This document shows, one piece after another, positions 24,874 through 36,237 of a stretch of 64,000 nt of DNA. Source of the stretch: Linum tenue (lineage: Eukaryota > Streptophyta > Magnoliopsida > Malpighiales > Linaceae); the NCBI GenBank assembly GCA_946122785.1, contig CAMGYJ010000011.1:38590513-38654512 (forward strand), written 5' to 3'. Both the position numbers and the translations under genes were made by a program. The stretch's first letter is position 1, and each line of letters starts with the position of its first letter. The notes under the pieces were generated by a model that had not been told where the DNA came from, ran no database searches, and saw nothing but the letters and a program-made list of their open reading frames with translations.

Positions 24874-27579
24874 ATGACCCGTAGCCAGTCGGGAGATCTA
24901 CTACCACTTGACCAGGAGCTTGAACGAACCTGCAGGAACTCCAAGCGGGTTCTAAAGGCGCGACTGGCTGCGGAGAAGGCGCTGTCACAGCTACAGATCG
25001 GAGAGGAAGAAGAAGGCGAGATGGGTGATCCGCAGAACCATGCTGTGATCCCCGAGGAGCAAACCATGGGGTCCTACTGGGCCGCTAGGGCTGCGGACAT
25101 GAGGTCACCTATTCAACACCCTCAGGTCCCAGCCAACAACTTTGAGGTGAGCACCTCCGTGATCACCATGCTGCGCGGTTCAGTAGTGTTCCGTGGTAAG
25201 GAGGGAGAGTGCCCTCGATCACATCTCAGGCGATTCCACGAGCTCATCGATGGAATCAAGATCAATGGGGTACCAGCAGATGCCATCCAGCTGAGGTACT
25301 TCCCATTCACTCTGGAGGGGCAGGCCAAGGAGTGGCTAGACACTCGACCTCCGGGCTCCATCACCACGTTCGCCAACCTGGCGGACAAGTTCCTCACCCG
25401 CTACCATCCTCCATCCAAGACAGCTGCCCTGCAGAAGCAAATTACACATTTTGCTCAGGATGAGGATGAGACCATCAGGGATGCATGGGAGAGGTACAAA
25501 AGTCTCTTTCTCAGGTGTCCCAATCATGGTTTTAATGATGCATTCAAGGTGGGCACCTTCTATCACGCTCTCTTCCCGGAGGACAAGCAGCTGATCGATT
25601 CGGTTTGTGGCGGGAACATGCTGACCAAAACCCCGCCACAGCTGAATCAACTCTTTGAAGAGATGGCGGAGAATGGTTATGATTGGGGCACTGCCAGGAG
25701 ATCGAGGAGAGCACCAGGCCGGGGTGTGCATGCTGTGGGCACCCAGTCATCTGATTTGGTGCAGGTAGTATCGAAGCTGGTCTCAGCTATCGATCGTTCC
25801 GGGATGATTCCAGGGACCGGACAGCAGCAGGCGATGCTCTGCCAGTGGTGCGAGAGCACCCATCATATGGTGGAAGACTGCCAGGCGATGAAGGAATCGA
25901 CCACACCCCAGGAGCAGGTGAACTTCATCAACAATGTCAGGCGCAATGACCCCTACAGCAACACGTACAATGAGGGGTGGCGCCAGCATCCTAACTTCTC
26001 CTGGGCTGGGCCAAATCCCAGACCACCACCTCCACAGGGACCACCGGGCTTCCAGAGGCCACCATATCAGCCCAGACAGGGGCAATTCCAGCAGCCAGGT
26101 GCAGCCCCTGCTGCCCCAGTGCAGAACGATAAGATGGCTGAACTGCAGGACTTGGTGGGTTCTCTCGCCAGTGTTAGTGCTCAGAAATTCAACACCTTTG
26201 AGCAGTTCATGGAGAAGGCCTCGGGTCAACTCCTGGCTCTGGAAGCTGGTCAGAGGAATACACGGGCTGTTTTGCAGGATATCCAGACCCAGCTGGGGAG
26301 CGTGGCCCAAGCAGTGGCTCAAAGGGCGCCTGGTACTCTACCAGCGCAGACCATCCCTCATCCTCGCGACCCCCACGAGACTGCCAATGCCATCATGACC
26401 AGGAGTGGCAAGCTGACTGTTGACCCACCTGCTCGGGAACCGGAGAAAGAAAGCCCTGTCGTAGCATCTCCAGCGGTGGAACACGAAGTAGAGAAGGAGG
26501 TTGAGGTGCCTGCACCTGAACCGCAACCAGTAGTGAAGGAGTATGTCCCTAAACTCCCTTTCCCTACTCGGTTGCACAGAGACAGGCTGGAGACAGAGTT
26601 CGAGAACTTCATGGCCATGCTCAAGAAGCTGAATGTCCAAGTGCCCTTTCTTGAGGCACTATCGCAAATGCCAAAGTATGCGAAGTTTCTGAAAGAGCTT
26701 CTCTCAAAGAAGCAGAAGCTGAGTGAGCTGGCCACTGTGGAGCTCAGCGAGGAGTGCTCGGCTATTCTGCAGAACAAGCTGCCGCAGAAGAAAAAGGACC
26801 CAGGTAGTTTCACTATCCCGTGCTCTATCGGTAAATTGCATGTAGAGAAGTCCTTGGCGGATTTAGGTGCTAGTATCAATGTTATTCCATATAAATTGTT
26901 CATGAAACTAGGCCTAGGTGAACCCCGTGCTACTAGGATGACCCTTCAATTAGCTGACAGATCGGTAGTGCATCCTAGGGGTATAGTGGAAGACCTTCTG
27001 GTCAAGGTTGGCAAATTCACATATCCTGTGGATTTTGTTATCCTGGACATCAGTGAGGACACAGAAGTGCCTCTTATACTGGGAAGGCCTTTCCTGGCCA
27101 CCGCCAAGGCTCTCATAGATGTGCATGATGGGACCTTAGTTCTGAGGGATGGCGAGGAGCGAATTACATTTTCTGTTGCTAACACTATACCTGCTTCGTT
27201 ACCTCTGCATGCTGTATCTCACCAGGAGCACGAGTCTGTCGTGTATCCTTCTGTGCTGCCTATTTTGCAGGAACCGCCCCCTCCATCTTCGCCGCCACTC
27301 CGGACCACTCCGTCATCCAAAGAACTGATCAAGGAGGAGTGGCGGCCGAAGCTGCAGGCAGCTAAGCCTGCTCTCAAGAAAACCGGAGACCACTATGAGC
27401 TGGTCCCGCCCCCACCTTGGCCATCCGAGTATTCACTCGCTTGCATCCTACCGGATGGCCAAGTCGAGCTGGCAAATGCAGGTGGCCACATTCGTCGTGT
27501 GCATGGCCACCATTTGAAGCTGTACCTCAAGAGCGATGTGGATCCGCTCTTGAAGGCACCTGATCCTACACTTCTTTGA
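24874..27579 (+). CDS. Athila gag-protease fused to an integrase-tail remnant, 901 aa
   Basis: One uninterrupted frame starts at ATG 24874. The Gag domain spans about residues 110-280 (LRYFPFTLEGQAKEWLD, FLTRYHPPSK, YHALFPEDKQLIDSVCGG). A zinc-knuckle-like CQWCESTHHMVEDC lies near residue 330. A proline-rich linker follows. The aspartic protease lies at about 640-760 (ADLGASINVIPYKLF, LGRPFLATA). After about 60 more linker residues the protein ends with a short stretch resembling the C-terminus of Athila integrase (PDGQVELANAGGHIRRVHGHHLKLYL). RT, RNase H and the integrase core are gone, yet the frame is open across the join. It would supply capsid and protease but no polymerase. Confidence 0.9.
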   Translation: MTRSQSGDLLPLDQELERTCRNSKRVLKARLAAEKALSQLQIGEEEEGEMGDPQNHAVIPEEQTMGSYWAARAADMRSPIQHPQVPANNFEVSTSVITMLRGSVVFRGKEGECPRSHLRRFHELIDGIKINGVPADAIQLRYFPFTLEGQAKEWLDTRPPGSITTFANLADKFLTRYHPPSKTAALQKQITHFAQDEDETIRDAWERYKSLFLRCPNHGFNDAFKVGTFYHALFPEDKQLIDSVCGGNMLTKTPPQLNQLFEEMAENGYDWGTARRSRRAPGRGVHAVGTQSSDLVQVVSKLVSAIDRSGMIPGTGQQQAMLCQWCESTHHMVEDCQAMKESTTPQEQVNFINNVRRNDPYSNTYNEGWRQHPNFSWAGPNPRPPPPQGPPGFQRPPYQPRQGQFQQPGAAPAAPVQNDKMAELQDLVGSLASVSAQKFNTFEQFMEKASGQLLALEAGQRNTRAVLQDIQTQLGSVAQAVAQRAPGTLPAQTIPHPRDPHETANAIMTRSGKLTVDPPAREPEKESPVVASPAVEHEVEKEVEVPAPEPQPVVKEYVPKLPFPTRLHRDRLETEFENFMAMLKKLNVQVPFLEALSQMPKYAKFLKELLSKKQKLSELATVELSEECSAILQNKLPQKKKDPGSFTIPCSIGKLHVEKSLADLGASINVIPYKLFMKLGLGEPRATRMTLQLADRSVVHPRGIVEDLLVKVGKFTYPVDFVILDISEDTEVPLILGRPFLATAKALIDVHDGTLVLRDGEERITFSVANTIPASLPLHAVSHQEHESVVYPSVLPILQEPPPPSSPPLRTTPSSKELIKEEWRPKLQAAKPALKKTGDHYELVPPPPWPSEYSLACILPDGQVELANAGGHIRRVHGHHLKLYLKSDVDPLLKAPDPTLL

Positions 27580-27761
27580 GCATCCATACTGGCGTCCAGC
27601 TAAAAGACGGTAAAGAAGCGCTTGTGGGGAGGCAACCCCACCGAGGTTTGCATTTTCTTACTCTTTTTCCTTTGATTTTGTGTGTTTTGAGTCTTGAGAC
27701 GTTGATCTGGAGTTCCGTGTCGTGTTTGAGTGAAAACAGGTTGATTTCGGGACCCCAGCAA

Positions 27762-28110
27762 GGTGCACGGCCAGAAAATCAGCATGCACGGCCGTGCGCC
27801 TTGGCTGGCCTGGCCGTGCGCGCTCTCGCACCAAGTTGCACGACCAAAAGTGCATTGTGCACGGCCGTGCACATCCTCGGCCAGGCCGTGCGCGCTCTCG
27901 CACCAAGTTGCACGGCCAAAAGTGCAAGGTGCACGGCCGTGCACATCCTCGGCCAGGCCGTGCGCGCTCTCGCACCAAGTTGCACGGCCAAATGTGCTAT
28001 GTGCACGGCCGTGCAACTCACTCGGCCAGGCCGTGTCGGCCTGCACGGGCAAAATGCCAAGGTGCACGGCCGTGCGCCTCTGCCCGTGCAGCCGAGCACG
28101 GGCTCTATAA
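27762..28110 (+). repeat. 72-bp tandem repeat with GCACGGCCGTGC palindromes
   Basis: The unit containing ggccgtgcgcgctctcgc starts at 27812, 27884 and 27956, a period of 72 bp, with degenerate flanking copies. Each unit includes gtgcacggccgtgcac. It lies in the untranslated spacer between the two Athila ORFs and shares its motif with the LTR. Confidence 0.9.
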
Positions 28111-28945
28111 ATGGCCGTGCACGGCCATTTGGGTCAGAAACCCACTTTTTCTCGCCGGAATCCTCTCCCCCTCGCCGGAAAACCGCGCCAAACATACCTA
28201 TTTTGATTTTTTCCGGCCACTTTGGGTCCGTTTTTCACCAAACCAACACAAAACCCATTCTTTCCACACCCAAGGCGGCCTATCCCCCGAGTTTGAGCGC
28301 GTTTGGGCGACATTTTTGTCGCCGGAGGCGATTTCCGGCGAGAATCCGGCGAGGCTCCGACGAGCATTTCCGGGCAGATTTTCGGCATTTCGTCGCTTCC
28401 ATCGCCTTCCCCTCATCTTCCCCTACACCTCTACTTGAGTCTCCAGGTTTGATTTTGCCCCTAACTTTGTTAATTTTGGAGAATTGAGTGTGTAGGGTGT
28501 TTGTTAGAGAATTTTTGTGAATCATGCGATTTGTGTGAAATTGATTGAGGGGAATGCATGGGATGTGATTGAATTATGTTGGGCACTGTCCCGTTTGTTT
28601 GATTGAGCCCTTGTGTGCAAGAATTTGGCCGATTTCATGCTTCACTTAATAGTGCACACAAGGTGTTCGATGAAATGCCTGTTTTCCATGCCATGTTGTG
28701 GCCACCGGTTGGGGCCCTTATTGATGTTGTTTGTGGGTGTTTTTGCTATGACTGTGAACCTTGAGTTGCCTACTTTAGTGTGATTGTGCACCCCCACCCG
28801 GTTTATGCTTGATTTATCGAGTTTTTGACCCCCGAACTATGGATGAAACCATGGTTCGGCTGCTTCCTGTTCTTCAGTGTGGGGGTGGACTTGACCGTTT
28901 CTTTGGCTCTTTTGGTTCCACTTTGGGTTGTTGTTTTGCAGGGCA
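28111..28945 (+). other. Athila spacer between ORFs
   Basis: No gene is seen. It is GC-rich to about 28440, then T-rich and intron-like, ending in ttttgcag at 28934-28941 four bases before the next ATG. The second ORF may therefore be expressed from a spliced message. Confidence 0.5.
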
Positions 28946-30286
28946 ATGACACAACCTAATTTCCAGCACCCGTTCATCCGGGATCTCAGGCGGGGTTCCA
29001 CCGCAGCGCGCTTCAAGCAAGTCGTGGAAACCCCGTTTGGCGCCCACCATTGCTTCTCCAAACGGGAGTTTCAGCAATTGCACTGCTACGACCAGATTTC
29101 CGCCGTGCTCGCCAACCCTGCATGGCGCCGTCTGCTCCAGATCTGCGAGACGTGCTACAACGAGCCGGTGTGGGAGTTCTACACCACTTTCAAGCACAAC
29201 TCCACGACCAGGTACCATGATAGTACAGCCGTTCAATTCAGGCTGGGTGGGGTCCCCCGATCCTTGAGCTATCACGAGCTGGCTGAGGCTCTCGACCTCG
29301 ACCTCGACGACCGTCGGGAGTACGTCACCGAGCTTAAAGAGCCGGAGGTGGACTTCAAGAGGCTGTACACCAGCCTGGCTCAGCCTGGCCAGACGCTTCC
29401 GTTCAAGTCTGGGAGGACGAAGGCATCGACCCTGCGGATCGAGTACCGACTTCTCCACCACCTGCTGGGGAAGTCTTACACTCCTACATATGATAGCTCC
29501 GGCCACATCACGAAGAGGCCCCTGTACTTCCTCGACTCGATCCGAGAGCGCTACCACCCTCTCCACCTGGGTTCGGTGGTGGCCAGGACATTTGCGAAGA
29601 CGGCCAAGGAGCTGAAGAGCCTCCACTGCGCCCCCCTCATCACCCGCCTGGTCACCTTCTTCGGCCTCTCACTGCAGGGGTGCACCAAGGAGGGGGAGAC
29701 CCAAATCTTTGGCGCTGCGACGATCGGGAAGATGCTGTTGTTGCGGGAGAGGAACGGTGTTCAGTGGGTCGAGGGATTTCCGGAGTCTCCTATCCCCGCG
29801 GAGCCCGAGGAGGAGGCTGACGATGAGGTGGACGCCGATGTGGATGCTGCTGTGGATGCTGCTGCGGCTGCTGCTGCGGATGCTGCTGATGATCCCCCAC
29901 AGACTGACTTCCATTTTGGGGGTAGCAGCTCCGCCTTCCAGGGCCAGGACTACTTCACCCAGCAGTTCGAGCAGCTGAGGATCCAGAACCAGCTGCTCCT
30001 TGACCAGCAGATGCAGTTCCAGCAGCAGTACGCGGCCGATCAGGTCGAGTACCGCCAGCGGCTGGATGCGATCCAGGCTCAGCAGGGCGTGACTCTTGCC
30101 CATCTCGAGCGGGAGAAGCGCCGTTCCCGGCGCATGCAGGAGGTTCAGCAGCACCTGCTTCAGCTGGTTCCGGGAGATCCACCTGTCTGGAGGACTCCCT
30201 GGGACGACTCCCCTCCGCATGACGGCGATGGTGGCGATGATGCATTCATGGAGGACCTCGACTTCACCGATCTTGGCGACGAGTAG
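28946..30286 (+). CDS. Putative plant transposon protein (Athila env-position ORF), 446 aa
   Basis: The ATG at 28946 follows a tttgcag acceptor. Residues 1-270 belong to the family known as putative plant transposon protein, shared with Athila ORFs (motifs FYTTFKHN, VQFRLGGVPRSLSYHELAEAL, LHHLLGKS, YFLDSIRERYHPLHLGSVVARTF, APLITRLVTFFGLSLQ). An Asp/Ala-rich acidic stretch follows. The C-terminus is Gln-rich and likely coiled coil (EQLRIQNQLLLDQQMQFQQ). I see no signal peptide or membrane segment, so envelope function is not supported. The frame is fully open. The domain also occurs in the gene at 44819-47061. Function unknown. Confidence 0.8.
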   Translation: MTQPNFQHPFIRDLRRGSTAARFKQVVETPFGAHHCFSKREFQQLHCYDQISAVLANPAWRRLLQICETCYNEPVWEFYTTFKHNSTTRYHDSTAVQFRLGGVPRSLSYHELAEALDLDLDDRREYVTELKEPEVDFKRLYTSLAQPGQTLPFKSGRTKASTLRIEYRLLHHLLGKSYTPTYDSSGHITKRPLYFLDSIRERYHPLHLGSVVARTFAKTAKELKSLHCAPLITRLVTFFGLSLQGCTKEGETQIFGAATIGKMLLLRERNGVQWVEGFPESPIPAEPEEEADDEVDADVDAAVDAAAAAAADAADDPPQTDFHFGGSSSAFQGQDYFTQQFEQLRIQNQLLLDQQMQFQQQYAADQVEYRQRLDAIQAQQGVTLAHLEREKRRSRRMQEVQQHLLQLVPGDPPVWRTPWDDSPPHDGDGGDDAFMEDLDFTDLGDE

Positions 30287-32150
30287 GCTGTACTCGTTGC
30301 CCGTCTCAGTTTGTTTTTGTTTTCTTTTTAGACTTTTGAGTGTTTGCTCCATATGTGCGGAGCTTGAACTTAGTGTCGGTTGTTTTGTTTTTGGTTTTTC
30401 ATTTGTGGTTTGCTGTAGCCGTCTGGGCTAACACTTATCCCTAACACCAGTGTGCTAGTGTTTCTGATGTTCGATTGTGCAGCATTGACCACTCCCCCGT
30501 TCGTTTCTCGCTGACTGGTCCATTTCCAGTCCCCCAGCAGTGTTCCGACCCGGTAACATCGTTCCCCTTATCTTTCCCTCTACTCCATTGAGGGCAATGT
30601 CGTGCTTAAGTGTGGGGGGATGTTTTGTATTGGTTGGAATATTTTAGATGGTGCTTGGAGCCTAGTCCACTGTCCGAATCTTACGATTTGAGGGCTCCAA
30701 GTACTGCTGTTTGATCATATTGGCACTGTGTTTTGATGGATGAATTGATTGGTTTTCGGATTAATGCATGACAACTTGTTTGCGACTAGGACAACCTATG
30801 ATAAGGACTGAGATGTGCAGTAGAACGATGTAGGGGTTCAGTTTCTCAACTGTTTGCTTGCCAACTGTGACTTGATCTGACTTGATCTGATTACTTGTTC
30901 TTGACAGTCGTTTATGCATCTAGTTCAGGGTATCAGAATGTGAGATAGAGCATATAGGTAGCCATGTGAGATTTGAGCCTGCTCGTTTCTTTCTTGTGCG
31001 ATAGATCCCTCTTCCATGATGTGTAGCATTCACGTTGTCACTAGCTAAGATGATGGGGGCATAGGATTAGCCCACGCCCAAAACTGACTGTCCTGATGTG
31101 TCATATCCCCTAGTCAGCCCCTTTGAGCCGTGTGTTATCCGTTCTTTTGGTCTATAATGAAACAAATCACCCTTGTTGCATCTTTTAGAAGGTTCCACAG
31201 AGTGGTTTTTATATATTCTCTGCTGTTTCTGCTAAAGTCTATGTGAGTGTTGGAGGTAGTGCTTAAAAGTTGGGCAGGTGTTTGAAATTTATGCAGAAGT
31301 GGTGGCTCTCTTAAGAAATGAAAAGAAAAATAAAAGAAAACAAAGAAAAAAATTGAAAGCAAAAGAGAGCCACTACCAAAAATCTGAATGATGCCCAGTA
31401 AGTAGTGTTTCTTAGCAGTCTGGCTTGGAAATGCTGATGTTTATGCCTCCTTCGCTCTTGTGCTCTTAAGATATTGAGTAATGCAGAATAGCAGAAAGAA
31501 AATACCGGGTTGTTTGACTGTGATTGTGTGTTTGGAAAATGTGGAACCTTTTGCTATGAATACTTCCACCACTTAAAAGGCCTTTTCCCCATGTCCAAGA
31601 CCCTAGCCAGTCATTTGAACCTGTGTCTAAGACCTCCTGATTAGTTAGTGGTGACACCCCATATGTGAACTCTAGCATTTAGAGGCTGCCATCATGGTGA
31701 AGAGATGTTAGGATTGAGAGAAATAGCATGCGCATCTTTCGCATCAAATTGTCCTGACCCCACTGGTCGAGAGTGAGTGATTCATTTTCATTTTCTATAT
31801 GCTCTTGTACCCCGGTGAGGACCTAGATTGCTCGGTCTCTATTCTGATGTCTTGAGTTGGATGCATGAGTTGACTGTTTTGAGTAAGTGATTGAATCAAG
31901 TCTAGGTTGGCCGGTGAACAGAAGGGAGACTCTTCCTTTACTCGATTTGCTGCACTCGAATGTCCTTTGAGGTGGTTGTCCAGGTTGTTATCGAGGTTGT
32001 GCATGTATTGATGTTTGAAAACCAGTGCGATTCACGTGTTCTGTGCCTTTATGACTTGTCCCCAATGTTGGTTGATTGAAATATGTAAGCTTACCTAGTG
32101 TCTGACTTGGTTTGCTTGGGGACAAGCAAACGGTTAAGTGTGGGGGAGTT
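30287..32150 (+). other. Athila 3' untranslated region
   Basis: 1.9 kb without genes. Near the end ttgcttggggacaagcaaa forms an inverted repeat (32108-32130), followed by the AGTGTGGGGGAGTT polypurine tract before the LTR. A similar tract occurs at 30606-30625 (gtgcttaagtgtgggggga). 31310-31360 is A-rich. The same landmarks recur in the element at 58390-63390. Confidence 0.7.
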
Positions 32151-33490
32151 TGATAGACCGTCATTTACACATGTTTTTACCCTCATACTAACACCGTTTG
32201 AGGTGTTGATTCTCGTGTTTTAGGCCGATTTCACGCTAGGTTGTGCTTGGTTGTGTTATTTCAGGTCCTAGTACGTGAATGAAGGCTTAGGAGCGAGTCT
32301 GGGGTCGATTGGATGAAGAACGGACGAAGGGCGAGCTTTTGGAGGAGTGCACGGCCAGACCAGGGGGCTGCACGGCCGTGCACTAAGGCCTTTTGGCCGT
32401 GCGCCCCACGACGAGAGCTTGCACGGGCAAAAGCCAGGCTTGCACGGCCGTGCGCCTGGCCGTGCAAGAAGGCTGAGCATGTTAATGAAACGGTGCGTTT
32501 GATGTTGCACGGCCAGAATGGAGTGGTGCACGGCCGTGCACCTGGCCGTGCAACTCGGGGAGACCGGTTTTAATGTCTATTCCGAGCCAGAAGTGAAAGA
32601 ATCGTTTTTTCAGAGCAAAAACAGAGCCCTAGAGAGAGAAAGTGCGAAGAACTCATCCTAGAAGCCATCTTGGAGCTGGATTTCATCAGATCGAGCTTGG
32701 AGATCGTCATAGGAGTGATCATCATCGTCCCGGAGCAGATTATCCTCATCGTTATGAGTATGACTAATCCGATTCTTGTTTTCTCTTCTCTCTCTATGGA
32801 GTAGAACCCTTCTCTCACTTGGGTATGAAGAACCCTAGTTCCTTGTGTTAGGGATTTGATTGTAATGACTTGGGATGATATTATTGTTTGATTTTAATCG
32901 AATGACGCATGTTTCATGAATTGATTTGAGTCTGATCAGCTTGTTTCAATTTCTGCTTCAACCTGAGATAGATAGAATCTGATTAGGTTGTTAGAGCTTC
33001 TTCATTCGATAGTAGGAGATTGGCTATACGAGAGTTAGCCAGTTTACTGCTTTGTACTGGTGTTCTTAACGCCAGTAGTGGAGTTCTGTGTTTATAGCCT
33101 CAGCTTTCTATCCCGGTGAAGACTAGTCGTCTGCCGGGTAGTTAGACTGAGAGGGCTTGGTCAGCTTAAGAGATTCCAAGCTACTGTCGGATCTTCCGCA
33201 GTCTAATCAACAGTAAATCAACCCAGGGAATTGCAATTGAACCTAACTAAGGGGCTAGGGGGACTCAATCCCGAGTGACTCTTAACTGCTTTTGAAAACC
33301 GAACCATTTCCTGCTTTCTTACTGCTTTTGCTTTAAACAACACTCACTCGACTTAGTTTGCTAGATAATAGAGAATCACGGAGTAAGCAGTAGATCTAGA
33401 CCCCGGGTTGATAATATAACTTGCCTGTTACTGCATTCCCGGACTGCGATTACACTTGGTCGCAGTTTGGTGTTGTGTTTTGGCGTGTCA
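32151..33490 (+). repeat. Athila 3' LTR
   Basis: 1340 bp, matched to 23390-24729 over its full length with one visible substitution. Confidence 0.95.
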
Positions 33491-35779
33491 GTACTGCAGT
33501 GAAGTCCCTTATAGAGGCAGTGAAAGCAACTGTAGGTGATCCGTTGTCAAGGGAGCAGCCTAGGGAACCCATTTCTCCTACAGCTGAGTTGAAAAAGAAC
33601 GATCAGAAGGGTGAGGTTGAAAAACCTAGGGAACCCATTTCTCCTACCTTGGAATGTGTCAAGACTGCCAAAGTTGAGAATTCGGGAGAAGCTGAGGGGG
33701 AAATTGGAGATGAGAGATGTTCTGAATCTCCTTCTGTGAAAGTTGTGAAAAAGTCTCCTTGCAAGCAGCCTAAAGCGTCGCAAGTTGAGAAATTCATATT
33801 GTTGAGTGATGAAAGTGTTGCTGCTAATGATGGTTGTTCCAAGGCTGTGAAGGTATTTCACTTGATTAATTTTTCTAATTATTGGTTCTTATGGTGTGGT
33901 TACTAATGAACTGGTTTTGTTTTTATGTTTTTGAACAAGAAAGGGACGAAAGGGAGGTGCACTACGTAGTGTGTCTAAATTGAAGCCTAGTTTGTATGTG
34001 GTCTCTCCATTCGAACGGGCAAATCCCAGAGCTAAGAAAGCACAACCTTTGTACCGTGCTCCTCCCTTTGTTGTTGAGACACCATTGACTCTGGAGGCAG
34101 TAAAGATGCTTCAATTTGCTTTTAGTAGTGAGCTTCCCGAAAGGTACCTCCCGAAATCATTACAAGTAAAATTGGATTATATTTGTAGGATGTTTTTGGT
34201 ATTTGCTTATTCTAATGTTGTGTTGTTTGAACTTGGTATTGTATAACAGTGACACATTGGTTAGTGTTGGTGGCGGGGTTCTTTCCTTGTTACGTGAAGA
34301 TTTTGTCGAGCTTTTGCCAAGGACCAAAATTTCAACAAGGGTAAGTTCATTTATGTGTGTAATTTAGTAGATTGAACGTGTATTGCTGACTTTGGTATAT
34401 GTGATGATGATGCATTAGATTATAGAAATGGCGTGTCTGTGCAAGACACTAGAAGAACGGAGTTGTGGTCGCAGTGGTGGCTTTGTCTATTCTTGTCATG
34501 AAATTAATCTATTTTTTGTTACATGTAGCTTGTGTGGGTGACTGTGTTTTATTTTTCTAGGAGCGTGCGAGTCATTGCAACGAGGAGCAATTTATGGCTA
34601 AGATGCGTTCATATAAGATAGTTGAGCGATACTGTATTGGTGAGCTACTTTACTGAAGTAAGGTATGTTGTAATGTTGTTTTCTAAAAGGAAATGGCTTC
34701 ACCCTCCTATGTTAAATTGATAATTATTGTTTGTTTGTCCATTATTTCAGATTCATGTCCCAATTTTCAACCTCACGTTGAAGCACTTCTATCTGGCGGT
34801 CTTTAACATGGAAGCCAAAGAAATTGAAATCTGGGACTCATTACGAGGAACTCATAATGAAGAATATGATGCAAGGATGCAGAAACTGGTTTGCTTCTTG
34901 TTCTTCAAGTTTTCAAGCTTTACTTATTGCTTAGTTGTTAGTTGTTTTTCATTTGCCGACTTTGTCGTTATATATCGATGAGGTGGATGTTTTCATTTGC
35001 AGAAATTGGGTCTAGATTGGTTGCTTAAGGATGATATCTGTGGGGCGTTTTCATTTGTGGACTTCGTGGTTAGATATCGCCAGGATGTTGCTTGCCAACC
35101 AAATGGGTACCCTTTGTTGTTGTTCAATCGTGCATTGTTCTAATTAAGTTCGATAATTATTTGTTCGCATCATGACCATGGTAATTATTTGTTATATTAC
35201 AGATTTGATTGTGGACTATTTGTCATCAATTACTTGCTGGATCCAGATCGATATTCCAAGAAGCTTGACCAGTTCCACAGTGACTATGAGCGGGCACAAC
35301 TTACAATGTACTTGCTCACTACGGATCTGAATGAGGTGAAAGCTACAGTTAAGACACAATCCGATGAATATTTTGAGAGACATGCAAGACCTGCCCAAAT
35401 TGAGACTGAGAAGGTGAATTTCAAGACAAACTTACTCAATCGAGGAAGAAAGCCGTTGCATGCGCATGGGGAGAAAAAGGGTAGAAAGTCTAAGAAGCAT
35501 TGAGACTTGTGATGTTAATGTAGAGTTTAGTTAATGTGGATGTTGATTGACATTTAGGATAATGTAGATGTTGAATGAATTTTAGTGAATGTAGATGTTG
35601 AATGAAGTTTAGGAAACTGTTGAAATTACAATGAAGTAATGAATGAAGCATTATTCAGTGATGTTATTTTTTCTCTATATTATGTTTAATGTGTCGACAA
35701 GGGAAAAATTATGCATGATCATATACCGAAAAATGGTTGTAAATGGACCTGAAAGCAGGCGTGTTTTTGGATTTGTAAT

Positions 35780-36225
35780 TCTGGAAATATCACGGCTGTG
35801 AGATAGGCCGTGAGAGAGACCGTGAGTTTTCTCCATACAAAGGTGGAGTTCCAGACAGTTTCACGGGTTGTCTGCGACAGTATCACGGCCGTGAGATGAG
35901 CCGTGTTTTGGATATGAATGATGGACATCTCACGGCCACTTTGTAAATTCTCATGGGCGTGAGACTTGGCCGTGAGATGGGATTTTATAACGGCTTAATG
36001 ATGGTAATTTTACGCCCGTGAGACTGGGCCTTGAGATTCAAAAAACCTGAATCTCACGGTCTTGAAAGGACCATCTCACACCCGTGAGATTCCAGAAATT
36101 TTCACGGGTTGCCTTCGACAGTATCACGGCCGTGAGATGAGCCGTGTTTTGGATATGAATGATGGACATCTCACGGCCACTTTGTAAATTCTCATGGGCG
36201 TGAGACTTGGCCTTGAGATTCAAAA
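35780..36225. repeat. MULE palindrome block B
   Basis: It follows the protease gene stop codon by about 280 bp. It contains TCACGGCCGTGAGAT at about 35883 and 36123 and many half-sites. A stretch of about 95 bp (cacgggttg to gcgtgagacttgg) occurs twice, at about 35862-35970 and 36103-36210. Confidence 0.8.
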
Positions 36226-36237
36226 AATCATTCCCTA

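Larger units (their letters stand above)
23390..33490 (+). mobile_element. Athila-type LTR retrotransposon, non-autonomous, innermost level
   Basis: GTACT at 23385-23389 and 33491-33495 is a perfect duplication. LTRs are 23390-24729 and 32151-33490, each 1340 bp, TG...CA. The PBS TGGCGCCGTTGCCGGGGA at 24736-24753 is the tRNA-Asp type used by Athila. The tract AGTGTGGGGGAGTT precedes the right LTR. It encodes gag-protease and a second ORF in the position of the Athila env-like gene. RT, RNase H and integrase are missing, so it needs helper enzymes. Confidence 0.95.
22191..35503 (+). pseudogene. Ulp1-like C48 cysteine protease gene of the MULE, split by Athila
   Basis: Exons are 22191-22835, 22916-23020, 23105-23389 continuing at 33496-33852, 33944-34143, 34250-34340, 34561-34639, 34751-34888, 35003-35106 and 35203-35503. 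The N-terminal part resembles the domain of unknown function that accompanies ULP genes in plant MULEs. The C-terminal part has the SUMO-protease triad pattern: His in LKHFYLAVF, Asp in IWDSL, Gln in CQPNG, Cys in FDCGLFVINYLL. All joins are in phase except 34639 to 34751, where I find no clean donor. The Athila element sits in exon 3 and copies GTACT; apart from that copy the frame on the two sides is continuous, so the gene was open before the insertion. It is now interrupted. Targets of these transposon ULPs are unknown. Confidence 0.85.

Noticed and set aside
27600..28487. Long overlapping frames on both strands around the GCACGGCCGTGC repeats
   Set aside because: A 72-bp GC-rich tandem repeat keeps several frames open; no domain is seen and the DNA is untranslated spacer.
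28946..30286. Envelope protein for the Athila second ORF
   Set aside because: No signal peptide, transmembrane segment or cleavage site is visible; it matches a soluble plant transposon protein family.
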